Source: Phascolomyces articulosus (lineage: Eukaryota > Mucoromycota > Mucoromycetes > Mucorales > Lichtheimiaceae). Taken from it: a stretch of DNA of 64,000 bases. Under the pieces are notes generated by a model, which did not search any database, was not told where the DNA came from, and saw only the letters and a list, made by a program, of their open reading frames with translations. A program made the translations under genes and the position numbers. The stretch spans positions 186,001 to 250,000 of the forward strand of contig JAIXMP010000010.1 of the NCBI GenBank assembly GCA_025677815.1, in the 5' to 3' direction. Shown piece by piece: positions 23,871 through 35,088 of the stretch (position 1 is its first letter; the number at the start of each line of letters is the position of its first letter).

Positions 23871-26496
23871 TTAATATCTATTTGTATGGGAATTATGAAC
23901 TTGTAATTTTCGTTTTGCTTAATAATAATAAAAATGATTGTTGGAACAAGTAAACGCAATCATTGATCAACTTTGTTTTTGTTATTTGCAAAGGACATGA
24001 TTGCTTTATAAAAGTAAACGTAAAAATAATTGTTCATGTGCTTATAAAAACCAATTTTAAGAAGCAGGGGAATGGTAATAGTCATATACGAGAAGATGAT
24101 TGCTGCATAGTTCGGTTAAACTTTATATTCATATATAACTGGATGATCAATATACGGATCGACATTTTATAGATACGTATAGATGAAGATGTTGCTCTTG
24201 TACATATTCTATATAGCTTCATCATCGGATAGCCAAATTAACAAGGAGCAAATGATTAATTGTTCGTTAAATCAATATGATATACCATATATTACTCATA
24301 TAGTTGCTATACATAAGTTAGATTACTGCATATATAACCATTATTATCTTTCATTGTGAATGCCTGCGCTCAGGAATAAGCTATTGTAAGCATTATAAAA
24401 ACCAGGATTATGTAGTAAACAATGTATATCTCGTTATCCATGAACGGGAATTACTGCAGTCGTCCTCAGATATAATAGATAGTGTGTCATAATTATTTGG
24501 CGCACCAATACCTTAGCCAATAGAAAATAGGATACCAAAGAATAGAAATAAATAAGAAGACAACGGAAAATTGTTCTTTATTGAATATGATCTAAAGGGA
24601 TATTTATGTTTTCTAAACTACTGCGGATATGATATATTATATAAGATGATGTAATAATAGTGATTCTAAGCGCCTTGGTAATAATAATATAATTATAATA
24701 ATATGCTGCGTTACTTGATGATGACGATTGTGGTAATAATATATAATGATAGTGATGATGATGCTAAGTCGAATGCTAAGCATCGCGAGAAGTGATAGAA
24801 AAGGAAATAATGATGACGATTATCTTTAGATACAATAATGGCACAAGCAGTATTTAAAAAGGAAGTCTGTCACATCACAAAGATTAACTACGACAGCTGT
24901 TAATTCCAACGACTTTGATGCAGAAAGCGTACAAAACCGGAAATATCGTACCTTATTACTTTATAGCCTTTACAAAATAACTGTGACAATACTTGCCACT
25001 GTTTTTTTCTTCAACAAAATAAAACTTTATATATAATAATCATTAGGGACGAAACATATTTTGGTTTTAAAAAAGAAGCCACAAACTTTTTCATGTATAT
25101 ATCATAGCATCATTCAATCTATTTGCTTTTTCTTTGTCTGTCATCTTAATATCTTCATGTTTATATGAATCCATTATCTCATTTCTATTGCAAAGTTATA
25201 AATTATTTGGGTACTTCTTTTCACTCCTATATCCCCACAATTTTAATAAATACAAAAAAAAAAGCAATTATCTCGATAGCTATATCAAGTACATGAGACA
25301 CAATATTCATATGGTGTTTTTAATATGAATTTGGACTTTTGGGAGTGTATAAATGTAAATATTGACACTACTTCATTCGTTGCATTAGTTAACCATTATC
25401 TTCTTTTTTATAAGCATCTTATTTTTGCCTGCTGGTTGTTTTGTTCTTTCAATTCATCGATTTCTTATGTCGGTCCTTGGGAACACCGAGCTGTTAATTC
25501 AGCTTATATCTGTTCCAGCAACCTGTTGAGTATCTGCATTTACTTTTTGTAGTTTATGTGGACCGAGTTTCGTAAGTTCTTTCTGGTGAAGGTGAAATCA
25601 TACGTCTAGTATGAAATGTGTCGGTTCGTGGGAACACTGGACTGTTAATCCAGTTTATATATGTCATAGCTACTTGTTGAATATCTGCGTTTGAAACTAT
25701 TAGATGTAGATCAGGTGGTGAACTGTCCTTTAATTTGGTGTTTGGAGAAATATATATTTAGATACAGCTCACTAAATGTACAGATGACTTTGATGGATCC
25801 TCGGATGAAAAGGTAAACGTATCATAGCCCTTTTTGTACAGTTATTATTTGCATATTGTTGTTCAGATGGTTTAAAAACATATACGTAATTTTTAATAGT
25901 GAGATTGGCCAAAGCATATTGTTAAATCAAGATGCCGTCGAGAAGAGTTACGTACATTAACCGATTATGTATGCAGGTACGAAACAAAATCGAATAAACT
26001 CACAACACAATTTATCACCATAATGGTAACTAGCTACTCACTTCCACATTGCTTTGTATTTACTGATAGGGGGAGGCGGATATTCTTATCGATACGAACC
26101 AAATTAATTCGTTGATGCTATGCTGTTGTTCGTATATATTTGGACATTATATTTACCAGTGATTATTTCAATTTGGATAGTTGTATATAGTCACCATTCA
26201 TAATCAACACGAAGGAATACATCCAGAAGAAAAGCTGGATCAGCTGGTTATACCATATTATATATATATATATATATATATATTATATTTTTCAGTGTGA
26301 ACAAGTGATCGATATGACAAAGTTATTTAATATAAATGCAATAAATAAATATATCTATATATTGACCAAGACATATAATTGAAGGTGGAAAGCGTAGAAA
26401 CAAAATAATTAGCGAGATGTATGTGATTGATGGAGTATAATTCAGGAGGTATCTGAGTATGTGTAATAACACTATAATTTGAACAGTAACTCCCTG
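23871..26496. other. Intergenic: tricalbin gene to its truncated copy
   Basis: 2.6 kb, strongly AT-rich, no gene recognised. It holds the duplicated 73-bp unit at 25469-25692 and a TA microsatellite at about 26258-26283. Confidence 0.5.
25469..25692. repeat. Two 73-bp direct repeat units with a conserved hairpin
   Basis: Units at 25469-25541 and 25619-25692 begin TGTCGGT and end TATCTGC(A/G)TTT, about 80% identical over their length, 150 bp apart. Each contains a small hairpin with a 6-base loop: AGCTG/CAGCT (25489-25493 with 25500-25504) in the first, GACTG/CAGTT in the second. One pair changes G-C to A-T in compensation. The nature (RNA, SINE-like fragment, or plain duplication) is unknown. 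Confidence 0.6.
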
Positions 26497-27430
26497 ATAT
26501 TAGACTCAGTTATTCTTCGTGTTATTGTCCATGAATATCAGAATTTATTGGGTCCATCAAGAATGAAACCTTATGTTCAGATCCTTATTAACGGAGAAGA
26601 AAGTATCCGAACATCTTCATCATGGCATAGACATAATCCAGTCTTTGAAGTTCCTGGCGAAACAGCAATTTTGGATAAGAGCGAAGTGCTTATACGTGTG
26701 GAAGTTAAAGATCGCAGCACTGTCCATAAAGACGTAGAGCTGAGTGTTTGGACCAGTCACTTGGATGAAATGCTCAGTTTGTAAGAAGAAAATGAAGGAT
26801 GACGGCCACTTAGACCATGGAGTGAGCCAGTAGGCAAGATTCATGGCATCCATGTCAAGTTTAGCACTTAGTGAAGGAGGTGGTATGCATAGTCGATCAG
26901 CATCTGAAGCTGGATCAGGTATCATTCGAAAGAGCAGTACCGATCTTGCATCGATAGCTACAACAATTGAAGATGAAAAGGACTTGTCAGATACAGCTGG
27001 TGTAGATGGCATGTTAACCGTCCGTATTATTGAAGCTCGAGGACTTAAAGGTGTAGATAAGTCGGGAACAAGTGATCCTTATGTTCGTGTGCGAATTGAT
27101 GGTCATTCAGTTTATAAAACTAAAGCAATATCTAAAACATTGGCACCCACATGGTAGAGACGAAATGCAAAATAGTCAATCTTTTTTTTTTTAAAAAAAA
27201 AATAACTAACATGGCTTCATCTTTTTAGGGGAGAAGAATTTATAATCCAGATACCCGGTCATCCTACCCCTATCCGATTCAAAGTCAAAGATTTCAACAA
27301 ATTATCTCGTGCAGTAGACTTAGGTGAAAGTCGATATAATATTTGGGATCTTATTCGTCCGGACCAGAGACAGATTGATCGTTGGCTTCCATTGGATCCA
27401 GTTGGTAGTGGAGAAATCCACACTAATTAA
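26497..27430 (+). pseudogene. Truncated, mosaic copy of the tricalbin gene
   Basis: Three parent segments are recognisable. 26497-26834 copies 20687-21030 (start of the second C2 exon) with about a dozen substitutions. 26847-27155 copies 23260-23568 with no difference I can find. 27156-27430 copies the last intron and terminal exon. About 2.2 kb of the parent between the first two segments is missing. The copy is dead: a CAA codon has become TAA (26782-26784), the donor after CCCACATG reads GTAGAG instead of GTAAAA, and about 20 bases before the stop are lost (after GAAATCCACA). Retention of the intron shows DNA-level duplication, not a retrocopy. Confidence 0.93.
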
Positions 27431-29201
27431 TATCTATTTGTATGGGTATTATGAACTTGACGTTTTCTTTTTGCTTGATAATGTTTAATTGCCATCATTA
27501 ATCATGGGCATGTGGTTGTTCCGTGTAAGTGAATATAATAAAGTATTATGATGGATAATAATAATAGTTATTTTGAATATATGCTTGAGAATAAAAATTT
27601 AAACAGGGAAATCGTAAACTGATATATGATGCGGTAATAATTATTAATTGGATTAAACTTTATAGATAAATATGCAGATGGAAGGGTAATCACTATATGG
27701 ATCAGCATTTGTACAGATTTTTATACATGGAAATGTATTTACTACTAATTTGTTTATATACTGCGCGCATTAAATGGCTAAATTGATACGGAATGAAATA
27801 CCGTCCTTTCGTTATTATATCGATATATTAATGCATTCCATTGATCCATGTAATATATAAGAAATTGGATAGTGGATATATATTGATTGTAATATAATTA
27901 TACAGAGTTCAACTTGAAAAACTTTGAAGAAAAATAATGCGTATTTTGCTATTTTTGAATATCAATTTAGAGATCTCAAGGAATATAACAATCAGTTATC
28001 CATTTCAACCTTTTGGGTTTCTGGATACAATGTCATACCTTATGCCTCCCCCCTTTCCTTCTCCTGTTTTGTTTATATATTATAATAACGATCTAAAAAC
28101 GCCAAGATTATCAACTTTGTTTATCTACTATGGAATTATTTTACACATAAAAAACTCTATCAAATAATAAGCACATTAAAGTTTAAAAATTCTGTACCGT
28201 TAGCGTGGTTGATATACAATATTAACTTATTGCGTTTGATAATAATTTGGCAGCTTAATAATGAGTTGGAGGATTTTTTTTTTGTTTATCCGTCAGGTAA
28301 AAAAAAGTAAGCACACATAAAAATAGCATCATTATGCGCAAGTGTCACAGAAAGATGAGGTTTGCAGCGGATGATGGATGTTTGATTCTGTATAAATATA
28401 TGCAACTATCACATCTGTCTATTTTTGTATATTTTGTTTGCAGCTTTATATAAACGTCTCTATATCCATAAAGCATCTATTTTTTAATATGATCCTTCAT
28501 CTTATCATAACGAAATATGATGAAAACAATACAATATGTTAATTTATAACTGAAAATATGGCCTTTATACTTTAATAGAGCTAAAACTTTTTAGTATAAA
28601 ACACGAATATTTGATTAAACAATGATAGTTGCATGAAGGTCAAGGAAAAAAAAAGTATCCATTTTTAGCAAAAGGGCTTGGCTTTATTTTTATTTTTTTT
28701 GTAGCACATAGTTTTTTTTTTTTTTTTTTAGCTCATAGATACCCTGATTTTACATTGAGTTAATATATAATTATCGAACCTACTAGGCTATGTATTACTA
28801 TTTGATTATAAGATTTTTATATGCCTAAACCACGGTAAAGAGTAGCCATTAAAAACCATATACTATTTCTAGCTCCATTCGCTCAAGTAAACTATTTAAA
28901 GCTTAGTTTGTTTCTTATATTTATACAACCAAACGTGGTCCTCCATTTTTTTCCGGGTCCTCGTTACACGAGTTACATATATTCTTCTCTCCGGATGCAT
29001 TTGTAAAATGCTGGATAATAATTTTTCTCCTCTTTTTTTTTTTCTGTGGCCAGAGCTCCCTTCCTTTTTCCTCCCTTTTCCACTAAAAATATAATGCGTT
29101 TTCGAGGTTCGAATCGATAAATAAATAAAACGCAATCGATTTTAGATAAAATAATCATTATTGATACTAACTATTATTACTATACTATATAACTATCTTA
29201 G
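27431..29201. other. Intergenic after the tricalbin pseudogene
   Basis: The first 50 bp still resemble the tricalbin 3' flank (TAATTAATATCTATTTGTAT), and weak similarity may extend to about 27720. The rest is AT-rich without a recognised gene, with poly-T runs near 28683 and 28712. The region 28950-29201 should hold the missing 5' exon and last part of the first intron of the zinc-ribbon gene. Confidence 0.5.
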
Positions 29202-29701
29202 ATTCAAACGAACCGAGTAATACTGTTTTACCTATTGGTACATACTGTCCAGCTTGCCATGAAGATGCGGTGGCTGCTGTTAATCACAAAAATAGTAAAA
29301 ATCGTCAAAACTTTCTGAGTCGGTTACTCTCATATTGCTGTATACCGAGGAGAAAACAGCAACAGCATCATCACACTCCATCACCATCACCTGTCGAAGA
29401 ACTAACCTGTCTTGCTTGTGGCTATTTGTTCACACCATCACGAGAAACTTATTCACGACGAGGTTCAGATATTCTTGAGAGCGATAAACGAGGGTTTCAA
29501 AATGAATATAGTGTTGGTCATAACTTACCACCTCTCCGACCTCCTTCCTCAACTTGGATGCGACGAACAGGATTTACCCCGCAGCCTGAATTATTAGAAT
29601 TGATGGATCATGAATGGTGTAGTGAATGTGGTCTTTTCGTAAAACAAATCAACGGCAGCTGTTCAAAATGCGGTACAGTCTTAAAGAAAAATCACTTGTG
29701 A
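29202..29701 (+). CDS. Zinc-ribbon protein with four CxxC knuckles (5' exon unresolved)
   Basis: A 166-residue open frame after a good acceptor (CTTAG) with a perfect TACTAAC branch site about 30 bp upstream, so at least one 5' exon exists. The frame reads SNEPSNTVLPIGTYCPACHE and contains four Cys pairs: CPAC, CLAC, CSEC and CSKC, i.e. probably two zinc ribbons. There is a Gln/His linker between the first two and a Pro-rich linker between the second and third. It recalls the fungal zinc-ribbon_15 type of small protein of unknown function. Candidate start exons are ATGCGTTTTCGAG at 29093-29105 (phase fits, donor GTTCGA poor) or something using the GTAAAA donor near 29003. There is no in-frame ATG before the first knuckle inside this exon. 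Confidence 0.7.
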
Positions 29702-30258
29702 CGACGATCCGTCATATATAAATTTTTATTGTAATGTCTCCTTTTAGTATTATGATCATTCTCTTCGTCGTCATATTTTATTTATTTACCCACTCCTAAC
29801 AGAAACAACCAATCCCAAATTTAGCTGCATATGTATTTTTTTTTTTTTTTGTATTTTGTATTTATTTTCATTCCTTCTAGTTGAACATTTTCCATGTTCC
29901 ATGAATTTTGTTACATACATCATTCTTTTATTCGGCTGGTTTTCCGAAAATATATAATTATAGTACTATTAGAACCAACAATGTATAACTATATGTTGTA
30001 AATGGTACCCAACACTTTTTTCAATACTGCAACTGAAATATATATAAAGAATAAAACTCTACATATCTATGCCATATACATTAATCGTGATATCTATAAG
30101 TAGTTGTACAAGATGTCGGCCCGTTGTCAAGGAGATTATATTTTTTGTGGAAGTCATAAATCTAGATATTATATATAAAAAAAAACGCCAAAATAAGGAT
30201 TTGTAGTTAACATGTGGAAATCCTTATTTGTTATCACGCACCATGACGATGATGATGC

Positions 30259-30282
30259 GTGTGTGTGTGTGTGTGTGTGTGT
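30259..30282. repeat. (GT)12 microsatellite
   Basis: Uninterrupted GT dinucleotide run. Confidence 0.95.
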
Positions 30283-30375
30283 GAGTAGTATACATTATAT
30301 ATATATGGTATATATATGGTATTTTGTTTTTCCGTTTGTGATTTGTTTGATACTAACGTCTTGTGTCGATCTTTC

Positions 30376-30406
<31 letters not shown>
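30376..30406. repeat. (AAT)n microsatellite
   Basis: About ten AAT units. Confidence 0.95.
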
Positions 30407-30762
30407 GTCTAATGACAGTAAACAAACATAGATAATTTGCTAAATATAGAGTATCTTTTTCTATAAACTTAAAATAAGTAAAAAAAACCCTCTTGATTGA
30501 TATCTACAAATGTCCTTTTTATCAATAAAGAGTTAGATCCAAAATAAATAAAAAAAACGCCCCAAAGGAGAGAGCAAAAAAGAGGGAAATGAAAAATGTG
30601 TAAATAATAGCAACCAGCGTATCTTTTTAGTTAAGTAACAAAGTTTTCTCCTTGCCATCTGTTATAAATTTCGCGAGGGCAACCAATTTTTTTTATATTT
30701 CTTTTCTGTTTCTTTTTTTTTTTTTACATTATCATCATCCCTTTTTTTCTCCCTCTCTTAAG

Positions 30763-32490
30763 ATGATTTATTACTATCTTACCCTACTATTCGCTCTTAC
30801 ATTTGTCTTTGTACAAGCCGATGTGAAGACAAACTATTCGGTAACGAAGACTGATCCAACAAAGATTACAATTCCTAATCTTCCTCAGACAACTTCTACA
30901 GATGTTGCAACTGAATGTGCTTATTACAATTCAGAATATACTGTCAACCCAGCTGACTGGCCTACTATTTGGGATATTGCTACTAGCAACAATATGAACA
31001 ATTCTCAAGAATTCAAAGATTTATATAATTCTATTGATTGGACAAAGGCACCACAAATTCCTGTTCGTACTTCATCGGTTGCTGGCGGTTTGGATATGAC
31101 AGGTTATGATACTGTCAATGATCCTGATTGTTGGTGGTCATCAAGTCAATGTACAAAACCCAAACATGAAGGTTGTAACGCTGATATTGTTTCTTGTCCT
31201 GAACCTGGAACTTGGGGTCTTGTAAGTCAAATAACTTTTCATTTTGCATCTCACTGGGCCTTAGGCTCTCCCTTTTAGTAAAAAAAAAAAAGACATTTTT
31301 TTGTGATATATCTACTCCTTTTTTTTTATCTCTCTATTTTACTACATCTATATTGAATTATTATAAACGTATATAAATGTGTGTTATATATATATCGAGA
31401 CACGAAGAGAATATTATTATTAACCAAAATGGGAACACACCATTAGACATTTGACGATGGACCTAATTGCTCACATAACGCGTTCTACGACTTTTTACAA
31501 CAAAACAATCAACAAGCTTCCATGTTTTATATTGGTTCCAATGTTCTTAACTGGCCTTATGGGGCTTTACGTGGTGTCAAGGATGGTCATCATATTGCTG
31601 GACACACTTGGTCTCACAAAATGATGACCACTTTGAGTAATCAGGAGGTTCTTGCAGAATTATATTATACAGCCAAGGCTATCAAGTACGTTACTGGTAT
31701 TACTCCCCTCTACTGGCGTCCTGTAAGTACTAGCAATCACATTTGGAAGATAACATACAGACCTTTCAAATTTCTTAAGGATTCTCCTTTTGAATGAGGG
31801 GGAGTAGAGAGATAAGTTCTTTTTTTAAAGAACGGGGGAAAAACTGGGGGGGGGGAGAAGAAAAGGAAAATTGACGTGCGTTGTTGAAAGGAATTATAGT
31901 TATTATTCATCTATAACAAAGTTGAGGAGTAAAAACTTTTTATTTACTAATTAACGATGATAATTTATAAAAATCATTTCTAGGCCCTGGGTGATCTTGA
32001 TGATCGAGTGCGTTGGATTGCTAGCCAACTTGGTTTTACAGCCATTCTTTGGAATCTCGATACTGATGATTGGGCTGCTGGAGTGACACCTGGTATCACG
32101 CCTCAAACAGTGGACCAAAATTATCAAAACTTTATTACCATGGGTACTAATGGTAGCTTCGTCAACAGTGGTAACATCGTTTTAAGTCATGAAATTAACA
32201 ATATGACCATGGACTTTGCTGTTCAGCACTATCCTGCCATCAAAAATGCATACAAACACGTGGTAGACGTTGCAACGTGCATGAACATCTCGCACCCCTA
32301 TGTCGAACAAGTGATTACTTTCCCTAGCTTTGATGCTAAGGTGAATGAAAATGCTGGTACTGCAACAGGCTCTGGCGTTTTACCTGGAGCTTCTCAATTA
32401 CCAAGCGCTGCTTCTGTATCTATTTCTACAATGCCTTCGATCGCGTTATTCACCGTCTTGTTCATGAGCATTGCTTCCTTAATGCTTTAA
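30763..32490 (+). CDS. CDA: Chitin deacetylase (carbohydrate esterase family 4), GPI-anchored type
   Basis: Exons 30763..31221, 31447..31722 and 31984..32490 encode 413 residues. The enzyme class removes acetyl groups from chitin to make chitosan, a main wall polymer of mucoralean fungi. A signal peptide (about residues 1-19) is followed by a Cys-containing N-terminal region and the NodB homology domain: TFDDGP (154-159, catalytic D156 and metal ligand D157), HTWSH (metal ligands H206 and H210), LDTDDW (motif 4) and VLSHEI (motif 5). Motif 3, normally R-x-P-Y/F, reads WRPALGD, with the exon junction exactly at P245/A246, so the usual Pro and aromatic residue are missing. The C-terminus has a Ser/Gly-rich stretch and a hydrophobic tail ending at the stop, as for a GPI signal. 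No nearby gene suggests a cluster. Confidence 0.93.
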
Positions 32491-33945
32491 AAAAAAGGAG
32501 AAACTCCCCCCAAAAAAAAGAGCCAGCAATATAACAAGTCGAAAAAGAAAACCTTCCTCATCTATCATCTTTTCAGCCCCTTCGAGGAAGATTTGTTAAA
32601 TAAAACAGAAGCCAGCCTTTAGAGATATATATTTTTTTTTTTCAGTTTTCTTCAATAGTTTTCCATTATTTACAGGGTACTATAACTCATCCCTTCCTCT
32701 CTCCACTGGAACAAACCGTCTTTACTTATTATTTCTCCTCTCACATACATTAACTCCTTATTTCCATCTTAGTTTGTTTTGTCCTTTCCTTTTCTTTCCC
32801 CTTCTTCATTTATTTATAATTCTTCCTCCCTTCCTTTCTTGTGCAAGTTGTAGGTCATGCAATTTTTTCTTTTTCTTTTAATAATAATACTAATAGTAAA
32901 ACGTTTCATTTTATTTTTATAATCTGTATATATTATGCATTATTACAAAAATTATGATGATGATTTTTATTACTATTAATATCTATTTTGAAACGATGTC
33001 AATTTATTATATGTTTATTAGACTTAACTCAAGAACGAAAATGAAGAAGATGAATATATTTTAAACTTAATGATGGGATTCGATTATCACACTTATAAAA
33101 AGAATGCTAACGATACAAAATAAAGTATTCGAATTTTGAAGAGTGTATAGAAGAGAAAAGCTAAGAAATAACTTTATATGATGATAACTATGTCAAGTTC
33201 TATCCAAAGATCCGGAATATCATAACCAATTAGAAGGAAAATTGCAAATATGCTATTTGTAGTATTATTGTCTTTATTTAGGAACTTTGTGGATCGCTTT
33301 ATTGATTAAATAGTATTAATATTAAGTACATAATTATTATAATATGTATAAATATAAAGTTACAGTTAAGAATTCATCTATTACTTAAAACAACGATATC
33401 CTACATGTAGTTCAAATGTTTTTTTCTAATCTCGATTGACCGGATGATACTGCGTTATTGATGATTGGTCAATAGAGTTGACTGACGATGAGAATGAAAA
33501 AAAAAAGAGCAAACTATGTAATATCATTTTGTTGTTGTGCTTACATTCCACTTGATTGATCGTTGTACGTATTAATAAATTTTGAAAAATAAGGGGTAAG
33601 AGAAGAAGGAATCGCTCTTTCTGTGAGTGCATCCCCATTCCTATCCTTCAATATCAGTTATAAAATATGAATCTCATCAAGTGTTTTTTTTTACATAAAA
33701 AAACCCAAGTGAATGGCTCTATAAAACTCAATTATGTAACAAGCATTAACGGTGTATGATATTTATATCATCTTTATTAATATCAGATGAACTAATAGGA
33801 ATCCATGGTATTTAAACCATTTTCCTAAACTTGACAACAGACTTGTGATTGGTTGGGACCTGAATTAACCGACTATTCAAAGATTTTTGGAGAGTTTCTA
33901 TTCTTTTTTTTTTATATATTTTCCATATTAAAACTTATATTCAAA
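32491..33945. other. Intergenic: CDA 3' region to ankyrin gene
   Basis: 1.45 kb, AT-rich, pyrimidine-rich in the first 350 bp. No gene recognised. A GATTGG (CCAAT-type) site sits at about 33847, 100 bp before the ankyrin gene start. Confidence 0.55.
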
Positions 33946-34801
33946 ATGACCAAGGAAGGAGCACCCAACAGTAAGTTTTGTTAGTTTATTTTTTTACATA
34001 AACTTTTATGAAAATCCAAAAATAAGCAAAAATATACTAATTCAAACCAAAGATGAATTGATGCTTTCGACCTGTCGAAATGATCAAGAAGATATGCTTG
34101 AAGAGCTTTTAAAAGAAGGTAGTTGTGACCCTAACTTTGTCGATGGTGCCGGTAACACAGCAGCTCACTACGCGTAGGTAATGCGGGTGGGGAAGGGGGG
34201 GGTGGAAAGGTAGGGAGATTGGAGTTGAAAGGCAATAATGTACATTAATGCATATACCTTCTTTTTTTTTGAAACCTTAGTGCCAAGGCTGGTTCTATTG
34301 GTTGTTTAGAATTGCTTGTGAATCTCGACGATATTGATTTGGATGTCAAAAATAGACTTGAAGGAGATACACCATTGCATAAGGCAGTGCAACATCAAGA
34401 TGAGGATGTCCCCATGGCAGTTGCCATGGTAGAAATTTTGCTTGAAGCAGGTGCTGACCCAAAGTATGTCAAATAAGTAACGACGAACTAATAGTATACT
34501 AGAGAGGGATGATTCGGCTTTTTTTTTTGGAAAAAAAAAAGAACTCATATTCGAATAATTATTTTAGTCTTGAGAACCGTAACAAGCTCACACCTATCAC
34601 TTTGGTCAATCCTCAAAATAAGGAACTTAAAGAATTATTAGAACAAGGTCAAGCTGCATTTCAAATGGTAAGTCCACGATAATAGAGCAAGTAAAACCAG
34701 GAAGGTCTAGAATATTAACAATACGTATTTGATAGGATGATTCGGATATTGCCAACGATGATGTTGCCGGTGATTCCGATGATGATCAACCAAGCGATTA
34801 A
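33946..34801 (+). CDS. Small ankyrin-repeat protein with acidic tail (YCR051W-like)
   Basis: Exons 33946..33970, 34053..34173, 34281..34463, 34568..34667 and 34736..34801 encode 164 residues. Two to three ankyrin repeats are visible: DGAGNTAAHYAAKAGSIGCL and EGDTPLHKAVQHQDEDVPMA, followed by VEILLEAGADPN and a partial third unit. The tail is highly acidic (DDSDIANDD, GDSDDDQPSD). This layout matches the short fungal ankyrin proteins typified by yeast YCR051W, whose role is poorly known. The exon 2 donor must be GTAGGT at 34174: reading on to the next GTAATG would place a TAG in frame. Confidence 0.87.
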
Positions 34802-35088
34802 AAGTAATCGTTTGCATGTATTCATAGAAAATGTGTTTTCTTTTCTTTTATTTTCTTTCAATCCTTCATGTAGTGTTCGTTCAATATAAAAAAAACCAAG
34901 AAATACCCTTCCATTCATACTTTTACGTTTGTGATTTTTAATTTTGATTGTAAAATAAGTGATTTTAATAATGATTTTGGATTTGGTTATTTAACTATTG
35001 TACATTAAAAAAGTATACTATGGATTATGAAAGTTTTCAGGATAATTATTATAATGGGAAAAGCGGAAAGGAGGCTGGGGGTGTTTTT

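Larger units (their letters stand above)
29702..30762. other. Intergenic with microsatellites; chitin deacetylase promoter
   Basis: AT-rich. Holds (GT)12 at 30259-30282 and about ten AAT units at 30376-30406. A T-rich run at 30685-30725 precedes the chitin deacetylase start. No gene is seen. Confidence 0.6.

Noticed and set aside
29100..29115. GGTTCGAATC, similar to a tRNA T-loop
   Set aside because: No acceptor, D or anticodon stem can be built around it; not a tRNA.
34174..34280. Premature stop (TAG) in the ankyrin gene suggesting a pseudogene
   Set aside because: The stop appears only if the later GTAATG is used; the GTAGGT donor gives an uninterrupted ankyrin repeat.
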